A DNA stretch of 11,795 nucleotides, from assembly GCA_900543305.1 (NCBI GenBank), contig UQQZ01000078.1, positions 1-11,795 of the forward strand, in the 5' to 3' direction. Shown here in pieces: positions 5,114-11,795 of this stretch. Every line of letters begins with the position of its first letter. Within the stretch, counting starts at the first letter, position 1. The notes beneath the pieces are model-generated. The model made no database searches. It saw only the letters and a list, made by a program, of their open reading frames with translations, and had not been told where the DNA came from. A program made the translations under genes and the position numbers. Source of the DNA: an uncultured Oscillospiraceae bacterium. Lineage in GTDB: Bacteria > Bacillota > Clostridia > Oscillospirales > Acutalibacteraceae.

Positions 5114-6775
5114 TTACACCAGGGGGAACTCCACCGACTGGAGAAGCAGTTCCCCTCTTTCCACTTGGATTCTCACGCCGCAGCGGGCACCGGGAACCAG
5201 CGGCAGCAAGGGCTCGCCTTGGAGTAGTTGGCCCTTCTTCCATTGGAAGGTCTGGGTGGTAGTTCCCACCGTCACCTGGCAGGTGGTGTCCTCCAAGGCT
5301 TGACCGGTGAGTTTGGCTGGGGCGGGGCTCTCCACCAGATTCACCGAGTAGGTGACAAACTCCCCCTCCCTCAGATCCACCAACAGGTGTTCCAAGCCCA
5401 CAATCGGCTTGTCAAAAATGTGAGGGATGGGAGCTCCCTCCTTGCGAACCATCTTGATTTTATCCTCTGCCCGGTAGGCGTAGACATTGCCCTCCCGCCA
5501 GGTACCGTGAAAGGAGCCCTCTTCACTGTCGTATCCGGCGGCGGGAAGGGTGATTCCCTGGCGCCGGAGGGTGTACTCCGCCATAAGAGGAACCGTCTGG
5601 CAGTTTTCAAAGTGGCTGGCCTCTATCCAGGCGTCCAGCAGCTTTTGGGATTCCTCGTAGCTGGGCCGGGGGCCGCCCTGGTCGATGTACCGGGCGATTT
5701 TCTCCCAGCCCTGGGGCATGGGGTAGGAAAACAGTCCGTTATTGGCGTTTCCTTCCTCGTCCCGCATGTACTTCCAGCAGAAGGCGTTGAATCCTACGCC
5801 ATACTCGGCCACCATGTCGTAGAACACAGCCATGTCCGCCGGGTTCCCCCTGCCCTCGCCGATCCACACTGGCACGTACAGCCGCCGGGAAGGCTCCAGG
5901 TACTGGTAGAAATCGGACATCTGGGGGTTGAACCAGTACAGGTGCACGGAGTAGGCCCAGTTGTTATCCTCCGGGTCAAAGCCCTTATCGAGGAAGGCCA
6001 TGTCGTGAGCGAAGGCCGGAGGCTCCAGAATGAACATATGCTTCTGGTCGATCTTCCGGACGCGGGCGATGGCCTCCTCGTAGAACTGGCGGAGCTGGGC
6101 GCTCATGCCCCGCAGGCTGGGCGGCGACACCGGCTCGTTGAGCAGCTCGTAGGCCCCCACGATCCACCGGTCCTTGTAGCGCCGGGCGAACTCCTCCCAC
6201 AGGACGAGGGTCCGCTCGTAGCTCTCCGGCTCGGTGAACATATGGGGCTGGTTGTCAATGCCGTTATCGCAGCTGACGCCAGACTGCCCACCGGGGGCGG
6301 CGTGCAGGTCTAAGATGGCGTACAGGCCGTACTGTTCGCACCAATCCAGCACCTGATCCAGCATGGCAAAGGTGTCCTCGTTGAACTGGATACCAGGCTC
6401 CTCGTAGAGGAACCCGTTGCCGTCCAGCACCAGCCGCACGGAGTTGTACCCCAGTTCCGCCATGGCCCGGATGTCCCCTTCGCTTAGGTAGGCCCGGTAC
6501 CACCGCTGCCAAAATGTGCTGGCGTACTGGGTGCCCGCCAGCTCCCGCACACCGTAGGCGATGGTGCGCTGCCGGTCGAAGCGGATGTTGTTCACCAGCC
6601 CGCCGCCCATGTCTGTGAAACCGTACATACCGGGGATGCCGTCAATCATGTAGCCCTCCGGGTTCATCCAGTTGCCCGCGGCCCATCCCCGCAGGATGAT
6701 GGGCTCCTCGTTGCCATTGACCATCCACCGGCCCTTGGTGTGCAGGTAGCCGGTCACCTTTCCGTTGCTTTTCAC
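5114..6775 (-). CDS. Glycoside hydrolase family 5 enzyme, cytoplasmic
   Basis: A 553-aa GH5 (cellulase-superfamily) beta-glycosidase. The TIM barrel covers about residues 10-370: ILRGW near the start, SVRLV with the conserved Arg, DLHAAPGGQSG (156-166), LLNEP with the acid/base Glu214, SVHLYW (276-281), and PVWIGEGRG with the nucleophile Glu307. A C-terminal part of about 170 residues is probably a beta-sandwich. No signal peptide is present, so it likely acts on imported oligosaccharides; the DLHAAPGGQ motif recalls exo-beta-glucanases, but the substrate is not determinable. Start: the GTG at 6775 has AGGAGG with a 7-nt spacer. An in-frame ATG at 6817 with GGAGG at 6 nt is a close rival and adds 14 residues. 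It lies downstream of the DUF6076 gene with no terminator between them. Confidence 0.9.
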   Translation of the reverse strand: MKSNGKVTGYLHTKGRWMVNGNEEPIILRGWAAGNWMNPEGYMIDGIPGMYGFTDMGGGLVNNIRFDRQRTIAYGVRELAGTQYASTFWQRWYRAYLSEGDIRAMAELGYNSVRLVLDGNGFLYEEPGIQFNEDTFAMLDQVLDWCEQYGLYAILDLHAAPGGQSGVSCDNGIDNQPHMFTEPESYERTLVLWEEFARRYKDRWIVGAYELLNEPVSPPSLRGMSAQLRQFYEEAIARVRKIDQKHMFILEPPAFAHDMAFLDKGFDPEDNNWAYSVHLYWFNPQMSDFYQYLEPSRRLYVPVWIGEGRGNPADMAVFYDMVAEYGVGFNAFCWKYMRDEEGNANNGLFSYPMPQGWEKIARYIDQGGPRPSYEESQKLLDAWIEASHFENCQTVPLMAEYTLRRQGITLPAAGYDSEEGSFHGTWREGNVYAYRAEDKIKMVRKEGAPIPHIFDKPIVGLEHLLVDLREGEFVTYSVNLVESPAPAKLTGQALEDTTCQVTVGTTTQTFQWKKGQLLQGEPLLPLVPGARCGVRIQVERGELLLQSVEFPLV

Positions 6776-6901
6776 GGGAAAACCTCCTGTCCTACGATTC
6801 GGTATGAAAATGGACATGCCCTGCCTCCGCACAGGAGACAGGGAGAATTATTACATTTTAATCTCAATCTCACCGTACCCATTCTCCAAACCGATTTCTT
6901 T

Positions 6902-8194
6902 TTACCGTTTTAGCCACTCTTGGAAAGCAGCCATATCTAGTAAGCCTGATCGAACGTGCTCAAGTTTTCCTTTTGCCTCCTTACACCATTCCGTAAATGC
7001 AGCTTTTTCCATGGTGCCCTTTTTTACACGGGCAAAGTGAGTTTTATAGGCACGTGTATAAATTTTAAGTGCTTCATCCTCTTCCATTTTCTTTAGAAAA
7101 TTTCGTGAGGAACCGATAGCAGAACACCGTTTGCCAGATTCGTTAATTCGATCACAATACGCAGTATTCCTATTAGTTACTACAAAATATTTGCCACAAT
7201 TCCTACATTTTCTAATCATAATTTCATCCCGAATCATAGACATGATTTCAATGTATAATAACTGTTCTAAACTGATCACCTCATATTCTTCAAACATACG
7301 GATGTCTTCTTTCTTATTTGCAAGATCAATTGCTTTATATAAAGCTTCTTTTTCTTCCTGCGATACTTCACCATTTTCTATGTCCATGCCATCAAGGGAA
7401 GCAAGTTTAGAAAATATATTATTATAGTTTCCATTTATATATTCCAATGGTAAATATTGGTTAAAAAAGAAGCGTCTTTCCGCACTTGTATTCAATTTTT
7501 TGAACTGATTATAGAATATATTCACGAAAATCCATAGTCGTTGAGATGTTTTTAAATAACTAAAATCTTGCGCAGTAATATCCAATACATAGTAAAGCAT
7601 ATTACGTAAGGTTCTCTGAGCGATAATCGCATCGTCAAAAATGTGAGGCATAGTACTAGGTACACCATTTATGAGAAAGCTAAACTCTTCTTTAGGAGAA
7701 TCCCCGGTGTAAAAATCTTCGTTTATTATTTCTAAATATTTATTATAAAACCTAGCAGAATCACGATCAAAATATTGCAAAAAAGGTTCCATCAGATAAT
7801 TTAGTGTGTCCAGGTACCATTCCTTCGATTTGGCAATTTCAGGATTAAAAGTGTTTTCATGTTGATAGCAACAATATAAAAGCAATCGATTGAAAAACTC
7901 CCCTATTATATTTTTACATGCTTCGGAAAACGCATGTTGATAGTATGGATGCATCGGTATAAGAATTTTCTCAATCTGCTTAAAATACTCATCGCCAGAG
8001 GAATCCTTATGCACTTTTAAAGTTTTCAAGTCCAGTCTGCATCGAATATATGCCTCAAATACATTAGACGCAGCAGATAAATCTTTTGTTATATATTCAA
8101 ATAAAGAATAATGGCTGTCATCCTCCGACAACAAAACCGACCCGCTTTCGTTCAAACATTCATACCCATATTTCCCATAATCAATTAAACGCAT
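6902..8194 (-). CDS. DUF6076 zinc-finger protein of unknown function
   Basis: A 430-aa protein, mostly helical and AT-rich. Its C-terminal part carries four cysteines (330, 333, 347, 357) in CRNCGKYF...AYCDR...KRC, the zinc-ribbon-like site I associate with DUF6076. A charged helical tail follows (about 362-430). The N-terminal 320 residues have no recognised motif, signal peptide or membrane span. The function is unknown; the zinc module suggests nucleic-acid binding, by inference. The ATG at 8194 has AAAGGAG with a good spacer. It is read from a perfect consensus promoter about 110 bp upstream, with a leader of about 100 nt. Base composition is much lower in GC than the GH5 gene after it and the cassette to the left, which points to a separate origin. 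Confidence 0.8.
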   Translation of the reverse strand: MRLIDYGKYGYECLNESGSVLLSEDDSHYSLFEYITKDLSAASNVFEAYIRCRLDLKTLKVHKDSSGDEYFKQIEKILIPMHPYYQHAFSEACKNIIGEFFNRLLLYCCYQHENTFNPEIAKSKEWYLDTLNYLMEPFLQYFDRDSARFYNKYLEIINEDFYTGDSPKEEFSFLINGVPSTMPHIFDDAIIAQRTLRNMLYYVLDITAQDFSYLKTSQRLWIFVNIFYNQFKKLNTSAERRFFFNQYLPLEYINGNYNNIFSKLASLDGMDIENGEVSQEEKEALYKAIDLANKKEDIRMFEEYEVISLEQLLYIEIMSMIRDEIMIRKCRNCGKYFVVTNRNTAYCDRINESGKRCSAIGSSRNFLKKMEEDEALKIYTRAYKTHFARVKKGTMEKAAFTEWCKEAKGKLEHVRSGLLDMAAFQEWLKR

Positions 8195-8272
8195 AATTGT
8201 GCTCCTTTTGTACGTTCTTGCGGCACCTTTTTCGATAGTAGATTTCTGCTATTAAAAAACCTAAAGAATCTA

Positions 8273-8301
8273 TTGACTATTCCCGCCCCGCCTGGTACAC
8301 T
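8273..8301 (+). promoter_or_regulatory. Candidate sigma-A promoter for the mobilization operon
   Basis: TTGACT (8273-8278), a 17-bp spacer and TACACT (8296-8301) on the plus strand; 5/6 and 4/6 matches to consensus. Predicted start near 8308, giving about 340 nt of leader before the coupling-protein gene. The -10 ends one base before the -10 of the opposite promoter. Confidence 0.6.
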
Positions 8302-8302
8302 A

Positions 8303-8331
8303 ATTATAGTGGATTTTTGATTTTGTGTCAA
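8303..8331 (-). promoter_or_regulatory. Perfect consensus sigma-A promoter for DUF6076-GH5
   Basis: On the minus strand TTGACA (8326-8331), exactly 17 bp, then TATAAT (8303-8308): a full consensus match in the right orientation for the DUF6076 gene. Predicted start near 8296. The roughly 100-nt leader contains ATAGT/AGATT sequence with partial dyad symmetry (about 8230-8280), which might bind a regulator. Such a strong promoter usually needs repression if it is not to be constitutive. Confidence 0.88.
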
Positions 8332-8354
8332 TACAAAAATCTAGCGGAAAAATG

Positions 8355-8630
8355 TAAAGGAGGTTTTCAAGGGTACCAGTCGGTGTGATACTTCTTCGGC
8401 TGAAGCCACACAATTTAACGACTGGGCCGTGACGTCCTTAATGGGGCGTCATCCGCTAGCCGCGAACATTATAGCCAGGAGGTGCAACTACTTAGGCTAG
8501 TGCACGGGAGAGTAGGTTGTGGGCGAACTCAGTCAAACCATTACCGTGCTAGCGTATTGTCACCGAGTGGAAAATCCACCAGCTACAACTGAATTTTTAC
8601 CCTCATGGAAAGGGTGCCACAGTTCAGTGT
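8355..8630 (+). ncRNA. Structured leader RNA upstream of the coupling-protein gene
   Basis: This 276-nt stretch has no useful open frame but folds into many helices on the plus strand. They are CCAGTCG/CGACTGG (8376-8382 with 8419-8425), enclosing GTGTG/CACAC (8383-8387 with 8407-8411); an 8-bp hairpin 8430-8437 with 8444-8451; a 10-bp helix with a UG bulge, 8496-8507 with 8544-8553; GTGGA/TCCAC (8567-8571 with 8575-8579); and ACTGAA/TTCAGT (8588-8593 with 8623-8628) enclosing ACCCT/AGGGT. Two Shine-Dalgarno-like runs (AAAGGAGG at 8356, AGGAGG at 8477) lack start codons. It could be a cis-regulatory leader, a stand-alone ncRNA, an oriT-associated RNA or the domain-I remnant of a group II intron; no intron domain V or reverse transcriptase is present. 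The class is not recognised. Confidence 0.6.
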
Positions 8631-8650
8631 CATAAAAGGATGGTTTTGTT

Positions 8651-10534
8651 ATGATTTTACATTCATTTCTTAATCTTGGCAAGCGTGGCAAGGCCTTACT
8701 AAACCAGATGGGAATTTTGCCAGGCGCAGTAGACAACCGTTGGACTCCAATCCCCAACAACTTGCTATTTGACAGGTTTAGTGACACCGGAGGCATCACT
8801 TTCGGCCTTTCAAACAGCCTAATGTCGCCCTTTTCTGTAGGTATCCCGCAAGGGATGGAAGAGGGGCATATCGCTACCATTGGAGGCTCCGGAAGTGGCA
8901 AAAGCACTGGCATAGCAATACCTACCATGAAGTCGTATAGAGGGCCTATGCTCATCCTGGATATAAAGGGCGAATTGTCTGGCCTTTATTCGCAGATGTA
9001 TTCCAAAGGATATGTAAAACGTCCCTTTATCATCTTTGACCCCAAAGATCCAAGTAGCCCTAGCTATGATCCTTTTGGATGTCTCGATTCAGATGATAAA
9101 AGCAATCTAAACACATCTCTCTACGACATAGCAGTATCGCTAATCCCGGACTCACATAGTGTAACGGAGCCATTCTGGAGAGAAGCTTCAAGAGTCATCT
9201 TACAGGCAGGTCTTAGGCACTACTATTTGAGCGACCTAAGTTTTAGCGAGGCGCTTCTTGAGATTGTTGCAAAGCCATGGGATGAAATGTCCAAATACCT
9301 GAAACAAAATGGCGACTCAGTAACGAGAAGCATGGTGGAGGATTATGTTAAGAATGGCGAGATGATCGGCAGTCTTGGTGCTGAAGCTCGGACAAAACTG
9401 GCAATTCTAGCTACCGATCCCAACGTCAGCCACGCGTTTCGTGGCGCCAGAGAAGGTGCCAAGTGCTTTACCTGGGAGGCCCTGGAGGAGAAAGTCATCT
9501 TTCTGCGCATTCCAGCCGACAAAATTGATGCTTGGAGCGGCATGATTTCCTTGATGTACAAGCAGTTGTTCCGCTACTTGGAACGGCGACCTGAAAAGTA
9601 CAGCAAAGAAGGACGAAACTGCGAACAGATTCTCCTATTGATGGATGAATTTCCGCGGTTGGGTCGGATAGAGGGAATGACTTCAGCCATGGCGACTCTA
9701 CGTAGCAAGGGAGTAACCATCTGCCTCATAATTCAGAGCACGGCCCAATTAGACGAGCACTTCGGAGAAAACGGGAGGCGAATCATTCTGGACAACTGTT
9801 CGTACAAGGTCATCTTGGGCTCCAACGACCCAGAGACACAAAAGGCTCTGAGCGACCTGGCAGGAACTACCCCTTCTCTACCGTGGGGAGCAGGCGTCAA
9901 TCTGGACCGGAAAGTCCACATTGCCGGATTTAACTTGCAGTGCAATAGCTCAGAGAAACCATTCATTCAGCCTCACGAGCTTGCTTTCCTGAATGATGTA
10001 ATCTTGATATCACCCTACGGCGTTTATCAGATTCAAAAAATTCAGCCTTCCGATCTCCCTCAGTCTATGACAGTCTCTGAGTGTGCCAGGATAATATTTG
10101 GTATACCAGAAGTAAAAACAATACCAAAGGAGGTTTCCATGATGTCCCTAGAAGAACGAACGAAACAAGCAGATAAAAAACTCCGCACAGCGGAGACAAC
10201 CCAGCGCAAGTCGCAGCAAAACGCCGACAAGCGCCGCAATTTCCTCGTCGGGGCAATGTTTACCAAGTATTTTCCCAGTGTGAAATCTCTTACACCTGGG
10301 AGTACCGCTCAGAACGATGAGGAGTTCGCTGAGCTGGAGGCGTTCTTCTATCTCTTGTCTCTGGACACAGATTTACTGGAGGATCTGAAAGCCAGGGCGA
10401 AAGGCCTTGTGGCTACAGATCCAAATGGCGATTGGAGGAATTCTCCATCGGACGAACCCCCTTTCTCTATCCCTGAGGAGTCCACTTACACATCGCAAGA
10501 CGATTCAGATTTGGAAAGGGGCCTAACCCGATGA
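8651..10534 (+). CDS. VirD4/TraG-type coupling protein with C-terminal extension
   Basis: A 627-aa type IV coupling ATPase that would hand relaxase-bound DNA to a type IV secretion channel. Walker A GGSGSGKST is at 78-86, the family motif DIKGEL at 104-109, Walker B LLLMDEFPRLG at 328-338 (D332, E333), then the IQSTAQL glutamine motif (361-367) and GSNDPETQKAL (390-400). The usual N-terminal membrane segments are absent: the protein starts about 75 residues before Walker A, so it would be a soluble version relying on another element's channel. Residues 497-627 are an extra charged, helical domain with its own internal start. The ATG at 8651 follows AAAAGGA by about 10 nt; an in-frame TAA lies 15 bp upstream. 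The stop overlaps the relaxase start (ATGA). Confidence 0.92.
   Translation: MILHSFLNLGKRGKALLNQMGILPGAVDNRWTPIPNNLLFDRFSDTGGITFGLSNSLMSPFSVGIPQGMEEGHIATIGGSGSGKSTGIAIPTMKSYRGPMLILDIKGELSGLYSQMYSKGYVKRPFIIFDPKDPSSPSYDPFGCLDSDDKSNLNTSLYDIAVSLIPDSHSVTEPFWREASRVILQAGLRHYYLSDLSFSEALLEIVAKPWDEMSKYLKQNGDSVTRSMVEDYVKNGEMIGSLGAEARTKLAILATDPNVSHAFRGAREGAKCFTWEALEEKVIFLRIPADKIDAWSGMISLMYKQLFRYLERRPEKYSKEGRNCEQILLLMDEFPRLGRIEGMTSAMATLRSKGVTICLIIQSTAQLDEHFGENGRRIILDNCSYKVILGSNDPETQKALSDLAGTTPSLPWGAGVNLDRKVHIAGFNLQCNSSEKPFIQPHELAFLNDVILISPYGVYQIQKIQPSDLPQSMTVSECARIIFGIPEVKTIPKEVSMMSLEERTKQADKKLRTAETTQRKSQQNADKRRNFLVGAMFTKYFPSVKSLTPGSTAQNDEEFAELEAFFYLLSLDTDLLEDLKARAKGLVATDPNGDWRNSPSDEPPFSIPEESTYTSQDDSDLERGLTR
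10139..10534 (+). CDS. Possible internal translation product: mobilization accessory-like domain
   Basis: Inside the coupling-protein gene and in the same frame, AAAGGAGG (10126-10133) is followed by ATG at 10139 (spacer 5) and a second ATG at 10142 (spacer 8). Translation from here gives about 131 residues: a basic, coiled-coil-like start (SLEERTKQADKKLRTAE), RRNFLVGAMFTKYFPS, then acidic helices and a disordered acidic tail. This layout resembles the small MobC/DUF3847-like proteins encoded just before MobA/MobL relaxases. It may be made both as a fusion and as a free protein. The Shine-Dalgarno is seen; separate translation is inferred. Confidence 0.4.
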   Translation: MMSLEERTKQADKKLRTAETTQRKSQQNADKRRNFLVGAMFTKYFPSVKSLTPGSTAQNDEEFAELEAFFYLLSLDTDLLEDLKARAKGLVATDPNGDWRNSPSDEPPFSIPEESTYTSQDDSDLERGLTR

Positions 10535-11283
10535 ACTACCACGTAGAAGTTTCCCCCCTCTCTCGCGGCAAAGGCCGTTCGTTGGGCTCCGTGCTAAGCT
10601 ATATTAGTGGCAAGGAAGTCCATGACAACTACAGTGGTAAAACCTACCGCCATCGCCGGTTCGACTTGGTGCAATTCCGGGTGTATCTACCCCCCAGCGC
10701 TCCGAATGCGCTTCGAGACTTACAGTGTCTATGTGATGAGCTCAACAAGGTGGAAAAGCGGAAAGACGCCCGTACCGGACGCTTGTTCATCTGTTCTTTG
10801 CCAAACGAACTCATGCCAGGCGAGTGGGCACGAATCGTCAATGAGTTCATTCAGGAGAACTTTGTATCTCAGGGTCTTTGTGCGGTGGCTGCCATCCACA
10901 GAGGAAAGTTACCATCGAATCATCCGAAAAGCAATCCCCACGTCCACATTATTGTTTCAACACGGACGGTGGGGCCGGAGGGGTTCAATCCCAAGAAAGA
11001 CCGTGAGCACAACCAACGGTCCTACATTGAAATATGGCGTCGGGCTTGGGCTAGGGTACAAAACCGGGCATACGAGAGGTGCCACGTCAAAAAGCGCGTC
11101 AGTCACGAAAGCCTACGAGTCCAAGGGGTCGAGAGAAAACCCACCCGCCACGTTAGCTACGTTGACTTGCAGAGAGGCGAACGGCAGCGACGTATTCAAG
11201 CAAAAGAGCTTGCCCGTGAACTTGCCCGGCTGGAGCGGAATCGTGAACTGTCCCGCGAGAAGACTAAAACCCACTCCCGCTGA
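10531..11283 (+). CDS. MobA/MobL-family relaxase (MOBQ type)
   Basis: A 250-aa relaxase that would nick one strand at oriT and carry it to the recipient. The N-terminus YHVEVSPLSRGKGRS and SYISGKEVHDNYSGKTY (23-39) follow the MobA/MobL pattern; Tyr24 is the likely catalytic tyrosine. The HUH metal motif is NPHVHIIVSTR (H137, H139) with H123 or H131 upstream. GFNPKKDRE and the SYIEIWRRAWARVQNRAYER helix follow, then GVERKPTRH. A basic C-terminal helix ends the protein. The length covers the relaxase domain only; many family members have longer C-terminal regions (primase or helicase), absent here. It starts at the ATGA overlap with the coupling-protein gene, so the two are co-translated. Family confidence is high; the target oriT is not identified. 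Confidence 0.92.
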   Translation: MNYHVEVSPLSRGKGRSLGSVLSYISGKEVHDNYSGKTYRHRRFDLVQFRVYLPPSAPNALRDLQCLCDELNKVEKRKDARTGRLFICSLPNELMPGEWARIVNEFIQENFVSQGLCAVAAIHRGKLPSNHPKSNPHVHIIVSTRTVGPEGFNPKKDREHNQRSYIEIWRRAWARVQNRAYERCHVKKRVSHESLRVQGVERKPTRHVSYVDLQRGERQRRIQAKELARELARLERNRELSREKTKTHSR

Positions 11284-11316
11284 CCGCAAAGGCCATACGG
11301 GAAACCATATATTCTC

Positions 11317-11326
11317 CCTCCGGAGG
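11317..11326. promoter_or_regulatory. Palindrome containing the ribosome binding site of the last gene
   Basis: CCTCCGGAGG is a perfect 10-bp palindrome whose right half is the Shine-Dalgarno of the next gene (ATG at 11335, spacer 8). It could bind a protein dimer or mask the binding site when paired with a second transcript; it may also be chance. Confidence 0.3.
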
Positions 11327-11334
11327 TGATGTCT

Positions 11335-11795
11335 ATGCACAAAAGCATTCTTTTCCTGGAGAGCGCCGGGGCGGGGAGCTCTGCGTACCGGGCTGTTATT
11401 AAGACAAGGCACGGCCGCACGCTCTACCTCTCCCTGGAGCTCTCAGGAGAAGTTTGCAGCGTCGTCGAGTGTTTCTACACCGACCGGGGCCAGGGGCGCC
11501 CAAAACGGCTCCTGGAGCCCAAAAAGCTGCAAACCCACCGTTTCCCGGCGGACAAGCTCTTGGAAGTGATTGCTTCCCAGCTGGACAAGACGTTTTACGG
11601 CGTAGAGTACGTCCAAAACGACACGGCCGGGTTACCCCTGGAGGAGTACCTCCAACGTAAGGCCGGCGAAGCCAACCGTAAGTACCGGTTTCTGATCCTG
11701 GTTGGAGAGGGGGAGCGCCTTCAAGGTCTTCCCATCCGTCTGCGCACCCGGCTGAAGAACCGGCTGCACAGGGCCATCTATTTGGATCTGGCCTA
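11335..11795 (+). CDS. Hypothetical protein, partial at the right edge
   Basis: An open frame of 153 codons that runs off the window; the last two bases, TA, could begin a stop or a Tyr codon. The encoded protein starts MHKSILFLESAGAG and contains a strand-rich segment (RHGRTLYLSLELSGEVC), a basic stretch (GRPKRLLEPKKL), then LLEVIASQLDKTFYGVEYVQ and RFLILVGEGE. It has no signal peptide or membrane span. I do not recognise the family. GGAGG lies 8 nt before the ATG at 11335; an in-frame ATG at 11329 would have only 2 nt. It lies 51 bp after the relaxase in the same orientation and has a high GC content, so it is probably part of the mobilization operon. Confidence 0.7.
   Translation, partial: MHKSILFLESAGAGSSAYRAVIKTRHGRTLYLSLELSGEVCSVVECFYTDRGQGRPKRLLEPKKLQTHRFPADKLLEVIASQLDKTFYGVEYVQNDTAGLPLEEYLQRKAGEANRKYRFLILVGEGERLQGLPIRLRTRLKNRLHRAIYLDLA

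Noticed and set aside
4829..5243. Two minus-strand open frames of 74 and 119 codons around the GH5 terminator
   Set aside because: They run through a strong terminator hairpin, overlap the GH5 3' end and show no family feature or good ribosome binding site.
5228..6313. Long plus-strand open frame opposite the GH5 gene
   Set aside because: Low-complexity His/Val/Gly/Leu-rich translation typical of the antisense of a GC-rich gene; the opposite strand encodes a clear GH5 enzyme with catalytic motifs.
8355..8650. Complete group II intron
   Set aside because: No domain V hairpin, no 3' intron end and no reverse transcriptase; at most a domain-I remnant, kept as an alternative for the structured RNA.
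8355..8650. T-box or cobalamin riboswitch
   Set aside because: The diagnostic boxes (AGGGTGGNACCGCG for T-box, the conserved B12 box) are absent.
10148..10165. GAACGAACGAAAC in the coupling-protein gene resembling the 4682-4777 repeats
   Set aside because: A short match inside coding sequence with no symmetry around it; probably chance.
11284..11334. oriT immediately next to the relaxase
   Set aside because: No nick-site consensus of known MOBQ systems (such as the TAAGTGCG type) and no adjacent inverted repeat other than the ribosome-binding palindrome.

Overview
The window looks like accessory DNA from a gut-type, GC-rich Gram-positive anaerobe. Class Clostridia, probably an Oscillospiraceae-like lineage, is an inference from strong AGGAGG ribosome binding sites, consensus sigma-A promoters, rho-independent terminators and the protein families present. 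No rRNA, tRNA, CRISPR array or insertion sequence was recognised. The content is that of an integrated mobilizable or conjugative element, or of neighbouring pieces of such elements.

Left part (1-4620, all on the minus strand, transcribed right to left): a phage/plasmid-style DNA-processing cassette. It begins with a possible leader peptide and a strong intrinsic terminator placed like an attenuator. There follow, tightly packed, a DUF932 protein, a DpnD/PcfM-like small protein, a Cys-rich mini-protein, a sigma-70 region-2-like protein, a YqaJ-family exonuclease, a Cys-cluster protein that may be the exonuclease's DNA-binding or annealing partner, and a stand-alone LigA-type BRCT domain. A serine recombinase closes the block. 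It is separated from the cassette by 133 bp holding repeated CCTATTGA and GTCTCA motifs that resemble recombinase or regulator binding sites.

Middle (4586-8331): a 0.5 kb non-coding stretch with several inverted repeats, then a probable cargo pair on the minus strand. A DUF6076 zinc-finger protein of unknown function, AT-rich unlike its neighbours, lies upstream of a cytoplasmic GH5 glycoside hydrolase. Both can be read from a perfect consensus promoter (TTGACA-N17-TATAAT) and end at a strong terminator at 5037-5071.

Right part (8273-11795, plus strand): a mobilization operon. Its candidate promoter has a -10 box that abuts the -10 of the divergent cargo promoter, so the two should compete. 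About 340 nt of strongly structured untranslated leader RNA precede a membrane-segment-free VirD4/TraG coupling ATPase. This carries an extra C-terminal charged domain with its own in-frame Shine-Dalgarno and start. The coupling-protein gene overlaps by ATGA a MobA/MobL (MOBQ-type) relaxase. A further protein of unknown family runs off the right edge.

The most unusual parts are the long structured RNA ahead of the coupling-protein gene, the mutually exclusive divergent promoters beside it, and the coupling protein fused to a probable mobilization-accessory domain.
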